Below are positions 7,669-10,909 of a stretch of DNA of 10,909 nt, one piece after another (position 1 is the first letter of the stretch; the number at the start of each line of letters is the position of its first letter). Location: the NCBI GenBank assembly GCA_964560145.1, contig CAZLKS010000025.1:1-10909 (forward strand), given 5' to 3'. The position numbers and the translations under genes are program-made. The stretch is from JAHFLF01 sp964560145. GTDB taxonomy: Bacteria; Patescibacteriota; Minisyncoccia; UBA6257; 1-14-0-10-44-23. The notes beneath the pieces are model-generated. The model saw nothing but the letters and a program-made list of their open reading frames with translations. It was not told the origin of the DNA and searched no databases.

Positions 7669-7701
7669 TTCCTTGTTCGGAACTCGGCCCACGTGATGGG
7701 A
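7669..7701 (-). repeat. Dispersed repeat copy 3 (diverged, about 4 nt shorter)
   Basis: It starts with TTCCTTGTTCGG, identical to the polymerase copy, and ends GATGGGA against GATGGAA; the middle is diverged. In the corresponding minus-strand frame it reads FPSRGPSSEQGSSHN and then stops, keeping F, P, G/P and EQG of the other copies. Confidence 0.45.
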
Positions 7702-7794
7702 ATCCCCTTTAAGCAACAGCATGAGAAGCACCGGCGGAAAAAATAACAAAAAACGAAAATAAATATATATTGGTAATTATAGGTTGCAAAAAAA

Positions 7795-8919
7795 ATGGCT
7801 GCGCTTCAAAAGCTATATGTAGACAATTTGTACCCGAGCAAGACGGCTTTCCTGAAGATTGCCAAGCAGGCCGGGTACGATAAGAAGGCTGTGGAGGCGT
7901 TCCTCGAGAAGAAAAACGAACAGGTAGTATTTAAAAAAATAACCCTCCCAGAAGGACATTATAATCACGATGCGTATGATGCAGCCTGTATGGCCGATTT
8001 GATGGATTTGACGAAATATTCGCGAAAGAACAACGGGTACAAATTCATATTGAACGTGCTCGAATGGAAGAGCCGATACGCCTGGAGCTTCCCACTGAAA
8101 ACGAAAACACCCGTAGAAGTCGCACCGTATTTGGAACAAGTATTTAACGAGCTCAGCGAACAATTAAAAACGCCAATTAATCTTATGTTCATTAGGCTAA
8201 TCGTGGACCAAGGTAGTGAGTTCAAAGGAGCGGTCAATACCTTATTGAAGAAATACGGCGTAATGAAGCTCGAGGGTATTCCCAAAGTGAGACGCAGTGC
8301 TGGCCCGGTCGAAAGATTCAACGGCACGCTATTAAAAATGATGAGCAGGATGATGGTCGCGCAAGGAAGTGAAAAGTGGGTCGACGAATTGCCCAAGCTC
8401 GTGAAGATTTACAATAACCGCATACACACCGGCATCAAGATGAAGCCCGTTGACGCCTTTAAGAAATTAGAAAAAGGAAGTTTAGATTTAGATAAGATGC
8501 CGAAAGAGAGATTTAAAGTTGACGACGTGGTTCGAATCGTGCAGGCCGTGGACATCTTCGACAAGAAAACGACGACCGAGAAAGTCTCGCTGGAAACGTA
8601 CAAGGTAGTGCGATACGAAGGCTCAATGGTTGTTATTAAAGATAAAAATAATGATGAAATAAAGGTTGTTGAGAACCAGCTGGTGAAATCCGTGGAGGCA
8701 GAGGGAGACGCAGAGAATTTCCAAAAGGAGCGACGAGAACGGGTGGTGCAAAATAGGAAGAATCGCGCGAGCCGGAAACACATCAACACGATACACGAAG
8801 GCTACGTTGACGAAGAGACCGGAAGCGCTAAATTAAAAGCGAGAAATTTACCTACAGGAGGAGCGCCGAAGAGACCCAAGGTAGGTAATGTGCGGCTGCG
8901 AGATTATGTACTGGAGTAA
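7795..8919 (+). CDS. Retroviral-type (rve) DDE integrase, 374 aa
   Basis: Catalyses strand transfer of element ends into host DNA (family knowledge). ATG at 7795 in strong context (A at -3, G at +4), TAA at 8917-8919. Residues 1-60 are helical (YPSKTAFLKIAKQAGYDKKA) and occupy the place of the N-terminal domain but lack the HHCC zinc residues. Catalytic core: D68 in MADLMDL, then YSRKNNGYKFIL and KSRYAWSFPLKTKT, D138 in VDQGSEF, and E173 in GPVERFNGTL; D138 to E173 is 35 positions, as in DD35E enzymes. YNNRIHTGIKMKPVDAF (about 210-226) closes the core. Residues ~245-310 (RFKVDDVVRIV ... VVENQLVKS) match the SH3-like C-terminal domain of Maverick/Ty3-type integrases. The tail (315-374) is basic. 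It resembles Polinton, Mavirus and related integrases. It shares a divergent promoter with the replication gene and converges on the gene at 8971-9426. Confidence 0.95.
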   Translation: MAALQKLYVDNLYPSKTAFLKIAKQAGYDKKAVEAFLEKKNEQVVFKKITLPEGHYNHDAYDAACMADLMDLTKYSRKNNGYKFILNVLEWKSRYAWSFPLKTKTPVEVAPYLEQVFNELSEQLKTPINLMFIRLIVDQGSEFKGAVNTLLKKYGVMKLEGIPKVRRSAGPVERFNGTLLKMMSRMMVAQGSEKWVDELPKLVKIYNNRIHTGIKMKPVDAFKKLEKGSLDLDKMPKERFKVDDVVRIVQAVDIFDKKTTTEKVSLETYKVVRYEGSMVVIKDKNNDEIKVVENQLVKSVEAEGDAENFQKERRERVVQNRKNRASRKHINTIHEGYVDEETGSAKLKARNLPTGGAPKRPKVGNVRLRDYVLE

Positions 8920-8923
8920 GTGT

Positions 8924-8936
8924 GTGAATAGGACAC
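8924..8936 (-). repeat. GTGTCYTATTYSC motif, copy 1
   Basis: Minus-strand GTGTCCTATTCAC, lying 5 nt after the integrase stop. The longer TGTGTGAATAGGACAC (8921-8936) returns inverted at 9970-9987 with two extra bases in the middle. Function unknown. Confidence 0.4.
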
Positions 8937-8969
8937 GAGCGCGGAGAAACCAGAATGGAGGATATTTTT

Positions 8970-8975
8970 TTTATT
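8970..8975 (-). terminator. Polyadenylation signal AATAAA overlapping the stop codon
   Basis: Plus-strand TTTATT is AATAAA on the minus strand and overlaps the TAA (8971-8973) that ends the Cys-rich gene. The following transcript is A-rich. Recognition by a host-type polyadenylation machinery is inferred. Confidence 0.5.
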
Positions 8976-9426
8976 TCTTCTTTGCTTTATCAGAGAACGC
9001 GGAAACTAAATGCCACGCAGCAAGATAACGGAAGTCCACATCGGTCATACCGTCCTCCCAGGATTTTGCAAGGCATTTACCTTCACGGCAAAGAGGGGCA
9101 GACACGACGATAAAGCTGTCGACGGGGGAACAGACGGTCTCGACGGCCCGAGTCTTCTTACCGCAGTGGCAACACTTCATACGCAGACGATACTCCTTGA
9201 ACCAATCATTATTTTCGAGAAACCAGGTAGCCACAGTCTGAGGACCGTAAGCATGACCAGCGTCGTAGTCGCTAATAGTGGTCTGCAAGAACTTGACATC
9301 GGCACGGCCACCGCCGATAAAACTATCGGTACCGGCGCCCTTCTTAAGGCTCACAAAACCAATGGTGAGAGGCAACTCTTCCTCTTCCTTTTTGGAGGCC
9401 TTGGATGTGCTACGCGAGCGCTTCAT
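8971..9426 (-). CDS. Small Cys-rich protein, probable zinc-binding, 151 aa
   Basis: The first in-frame ATG is at 9424-9426; the frame stays open 22 codons further up but only to a TTG, so ATG was chosen although its context is weak (C at -3, A at +4). The N-terminus is basic and then acidic (MKRSRSTSKASKKEEEEL), like a nuclear-localisation or disordered tail. Residues ~20-80 are a mixed alpha/beta segment ending in ATWFLENNDWFKEYRLRMK. CCHC at 85-88 and C113/C118 (CREGKC) give C-x2-C ... C-x4-C, suggesting a zinc ribbon or knuckle. The C-terminus is basic (SDKAKKK). Its 3' end faces the integrase 3' end, 51 nt away. The family was not recognised; a regulatory or DNA-binding role is only a guess from the zinc motif. 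An overlapping plus-strand frame (9010-9477) was judged a shadow. Confidence 0.65.
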   Translation of the reverse strand: MKRSRSTSKASKKEEEELPLTIGFVSLKKGAGTDSFIGGGRADVKFLQTTISDYDAGHAYGPQTVATWFLENNDWFKEYRLRMKCCHCGKKTRAVETVCSPVDSFIVVSAPLCREGKCLAKSWEDGMTDVDFRYLAAWHLVSAFSDKAKKK

Positions 9427-9526
9427 AAGAGAATGAGCGGAGACGAGGAGACCGAAAAGAGAATGTGCTCCGTATGAGTCAAAAAACTCCAAAAGAGCAA
9501 AACGCCACGGTAGGAAATACTATTTG

Positions 9527-9539
9527 GGAAATAAGACAC
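9527..9539 (-). repeat. GTGTCYTATTYSC motif, copy 2
   Basis: Minus-strand GTGTCTTATTTCC, in the spacer about 100 nt before the ATG of the Cys-rich gene and about 45 nt after the end of the 121-aa gene. Confidence 0.35.
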
Positions 9540-9577
9540 GCGCGGCACATGTGCTCCTCGTTTGCGCAACAAGATTT

Positions 9578-9583
9578 TTTATT
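9578..9583 (-). terminator. Polyadenylation signal AATAAA after the 121-aa gene
   Basis: Plus-strand TTTATT is AATAAA on the minus strand, starting 2 nt after the TAA (9586-9588). It is followed by an A-rich stretch. Confidence 0.5.
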
Positions 9584-9585
9584 AT

Positions 9586-9951
9586 TTACTCAAGAGCTAG
9601 ATATTCAAAATACACATCAACGAGCTCAGCAACGGCGCACACAAGGCCCAGCTCGACAGCGTAAGCCGACGTAATGTCGACGCCTTTAAAATTATTGGCG
9701 ATGACCTGGAGGACTTCCAATTCCTTGTGCTTGCGAGCCTGAGTCAATAAGAATCCCACAATAGCGTAAGTATTGTTATAAAAATGATGGGCGATTTGCT
9801 GGCGGTCGATGACAGGGTCGTCCTCATCCACAGCGTTCACGACAGCTTGAACAGCCTCAGCGATATGGTGCGCGATTTCAGGCGCTCCCTCTCCGCTGCG
9901 GTCGTATCCTAGCATGAAGAGCGTCATTCTCTCAGCAGATTCCTTCTCCAT
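9586..9951 (-). CDS. Unrecognised small helical protein, 121 aa
   Basis: ATG at 9949-9951 with A at -3 and G at +4; the frame extends 24 codons further up only to a TTG, through the motif-bearing spacer, so ATG was chosen. TAA at 9586-9588. Almost wholly helical by eye: EIAHHIAEAVQAVVNAV (25-41), QQIAHHFYNNTYAIVGFLLTQARK (51-74), ELEVLQVIANNF (77-88), and AYAVELGLVCAVAELVDVYFEYLALE (96-121). Two AHH-containing helices and the acidic, Leu/Val/Ala-rich amphipathic pattern suggest a small helical bundle, perhaps an oligomer. There is no clear membrane segment or signal peptide and no family was recognised. It lies tandem with the Cys-rich gene, 159 nt apart, and divergent from the gene at 10086. 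Confidence 0.6.
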   Translation of the reverse strand: MEKESAERMTLFMLGYDRSGEGAPEIAHHIAEAVQAVVNAVDEDDPVIDRQQIAHHFYNNTYAIVGFLLTQARKHKELEVLQVIANNFKGVDITSAYAVELGLVCAVAELVDVYFEYLALE

Positions 9952-10085
9952 GATGAAAGGGAACAATGAGTGTCCTATTCGCACACAATTTCTCGCCTCG
10001 ATTTTTTTAGAATTTCTCCGCAACGTTCCAATTTCAACACACCCGCAAGAACGGAAACCAGGAAAAGGACCTTCATTGTGCTATT
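9952..10085. promoter_or_regulatory. Divergent spacer between the 121-aa gene (-) and the zinc-motif gene (+)
   Basis: 134 nt between two outward-facing starts, so promoters for both should be here. It contains GTGTCYTATTYSC motif copy 3 (9970-9982), placed 19 nt before the minus-strand ATG, and a T-run at 10002-10008. No TATA box is obvious, unlike the polymerase/integrase spacer. Confidence 0.45.
9970..9982 (+). repeat. GTGTCYTATTYSC motif, copy 3
   Basis: Plus-strand GTGTCCTATTCGC; extended to 9987 it is the inverted partner of 8921-8936 (TGTGTG and AATAGGACAC arms shared, two extra bases between). The pair brackets the two minus-strand small genes. Confidence 0.45.
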
Positions 10086-10766
10086 ATGGCCAATAATACC
10101 GGAGCTCAAGTCCCCGCTGCGGTACAACCAAACGCTTTTACAATATTACTTTCAAAAGGCCACGCTCACGATTGGACTCTCTCCCAGGCGGTAGCGGCCC
10201 TCCGCAACACTGAGGCACGTGGCGTCGTTATCCAAGCGGCGCCCAACGTCCGGGGCGACGTTAACGCTGCTGAACTCCAAGCTTATGAGAACGAAGAAGA
10301 AGAGGACGATATCGACCTCGAGGAAGAGGCTCGGCTGCTGGCTATTATCGAGGAAATCTCCAAGCTCGACAAGGACCAAACGCTGGACCGCTATTCTCTG
10401 GAACGCGAGCGCGTCGTCATCTACGAAACCAAAATCGTGGAGCTCAAGGCTGAGATTACTAATCTCAACGCGTACCTCTCTCGCCACAAGAACTACGCGG
10501 CGGCGGCGGAGGCTCACCTCAAGACCATGATGAAGCCGGAAGGAAAGAAGGAGAAGAGATTAACCGTTAAGGGTCTCTCCGACAAGTTCGAGAAGGCTGA
10601 AGGTAGATTTGTGTTTAGTGGTAAGTGTGAGGCGTTGATATCCCACAATGGTGTTAAGTGTAATGCTCCTGTTGTACCTGGTTTCCACAACTGCCAGAAG
10701 CACATCAACAAACGTGCAGCGGAGTTGTTTGCCAACGGTCCCAACAAGGAAGCCCGTAAGCAGTAA
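10086..10766 (+). CDS. Acidic coiled-coil protein with C-terminal CCCH zinc-binding motif, 226 aa
   Basis: ATG at 10086 (A at -3, G at +4), TAA at 10764-10766. Residues 1-60 are Ala/Val-rich with a short domain (FTILLSKGHAHDWTLSQAVAALRN). Residues 67-82 are very acidic (ENEEEEDDIDLEEEA) and lead into a long predicted coiled coil (~80-150) with Glu, Lys and Leu heptad-like spacing. After a basic linker (EGKKEKRLT), residues 181-206 have C181-x10-C192-x10-C203-x2-H206 with a Gly before the second Cys (GVKC), the pattern of short zinc domains common in large DNA viruses and phages (C-x-G-x-C-x-C-x-H type). The coil suggests a dimer or scaffold and the zinc motif suggests nucleic-acid or protein contact. 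No specific function is assigned. AATAAA follows the stop at once. Confidence 0.75.
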   Translation: MANNTGAQVPAAVQPNAFTILLSKGHAHDWTLSQAVAALRNTEARGVVIQAAPNVRGDVNAAELQAYENEEEEDDIDLEEEARLLAIIEEISKLDKDQTLDRYSLERERVVIYETKIVELKAEITNLNAYLSRHKNYAAAAEAHLKTMMKPEGKKEKRLTVKGLSDKFEKAEGRFVFSGKCEALISHNGVKCNAPVVPGFHNCQKHINKRAAELFANGPNKEARKQ

Positions 10767-10768
10767 TT

Positions 10769-10784
10769 AATAAAACTGCAGTTT
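10769..10784 (+). terminator. AATAAA and 12-nt palindrome after the zinc-motif gene
   Basis: AATAAA at 10769-10774 begins 2 nt after the stop. AAACTGCAGTTT at 10773-10784 is a perfect palindrome overlapping it, followed by TATTTTAAA. Together they make a plausible 3'-end signal with a small hairpin. Confidence 0.6.
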
Positions 10785-10807
10785 ATTTTAAACAATCTGT
10801 GGAACCC

Positions 10808-10819
10808 CGCTGCGCAGCG
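10808..10819. repeat. 12-nt GC-rich perfect palindrome
   Basis: CGCTGCGCAGCG is its own reverse complement. It stands in a GC-rich, gene-free tail that differs from the AT-rich spacers elsewhere. No gene is seen from 10767 to 10909. Confidence 0.5.
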
Positions 10820-10885
10820 TCATATTTCTCGCCTTGCGCTAACGCTCAGAGTTCAATAGTGCGTCGTGATGTATTGCCCGCTTAT

Positions 10886-10909
10886 TTTTGCCCCGGGCCG
10901 GCGCCTTTC
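10886..10909 (+). repeat. Possible truncated dispersed repeat copy 4 at the window edge
   Basis: TTTGCCCCGGGCCGGCGCC matches the reverse complement of copy 1 (TTCCACCCGGGTCCGGCGCT) apart from a few substitutions and one missing base, in the opposite orientation to the other copies. The window ends inside it, so the match cannot be followed. Confidence 0.3.

Larger units (their letters stand above)
7575..7794. promoter_or_regulatory. Divergent promoter region between polymerase (-) and integrase (+)
   Basis: 220 nt separate two genes that point away from each other. On the plus strand there is a full TATA-type match TATATAAATA at 7614-7623, which reads TATTTATATA on the minus strand about 40 nt before the polymerase ATG. 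A second TATA-like run AAATATATAT (7761-7770) lies 24 nt before the integrase ATG. The middle holds a dispersed repeat copy (7669-7701). A 16-codon frame at 7696-7746 (MGIPFKQQHEKHRRKK) is probably chance or an upstream ORF. Confidence 0.55.

Noticed and set aside
7696..7746. 16-codon plus-strand frame MGIPFKQQHEKHRRKK
   Set aside because: Too short to support; overlaps a dispersed repeat copy. At most an upstream ORF for the integrase.
9010..9477. Plus-strand 155-codon frame over the Cys-rich gene
   Set aside because: Thr/Ala/Leu-rich with no motif, while the minus strand shows a paired Cys motif and AATAAA at its stop.
1..10909. CRISPR array, terminal inverted repeats, rRNA or tRNA genes
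   Set aside because: No regularly spaced direct repeats and no RNA gene seen; both window ends look internal, so element termini cannot be judged.

Overview
The window looks like part of a eukaryotic dsDNA virus or virus-like mobile element of the Polinton-like virus / virophage / Maverick kind, probably from a protist or alga. This rests on three things: a retroviral-type (rve) DDE integrase, a very large replication protein carrying family B polymerase-like motifs, an SF1 helicase and a GIY-YIG nuclease, and a fibre-like protein. Eukaryotic expression signals support it: AATAAA lies at or just after several stop codons, most start codons have A at -3 and G at +4, and intergenic spacers are short and AT-rich. 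No capsid protein, packaging ATPase or maturation protease is visible here, so the exact group cannot be fixed. A run of exactly 100 N shows this is a scaffolded, probably metagenomic, assembly.

Layout. 1-2522 (+): a fibre or adhesin region split by the gap at 1382-1481. The left part has shaft-like repeats and a lectin-like beta domain. The right part has a typical fibre linker and a long polyglycine domain. The frame changes across the gap only because the gap length is nominal. 2523-2689: convergent spacer with a strong hairpin, AATAAA and a copy of a dispersed repeat. 2690-3061 (-): unrecognised small charged protein. 3153-7574 (-): 1473-residue polymerase-like / SF1 helicase / GIY-YIG fusion. 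7575-7794: AT-rich divergent promoter region with a palindrome touching the polymerase start. 7795-8919 (+): integrase. 8971-9426 (-) and 9586-9951 (-): a small Cys-rich protein and a small helical protein. 9952-10085: second divergent spacer. 10086-10766 (+): acidic coiled-coil protein with a C-terminal Cys/His zinc-binding motif. 10767-10909: AATAAA, palindromes and GC-rich repeat-like sequence to the window edge.

How it works together (inference). The integrase would insert the element into host DNA, the fusion protein would replicate it, and the fibre would serve host attachment of a particle whose capsid genes lie outside the window. The most unusual points are the three-activity fusion, the altered polymerase motif C, and a short dispersed repeat that occurs in two spacers and also in frame inside the polymerase, encoding a related peptide each time.
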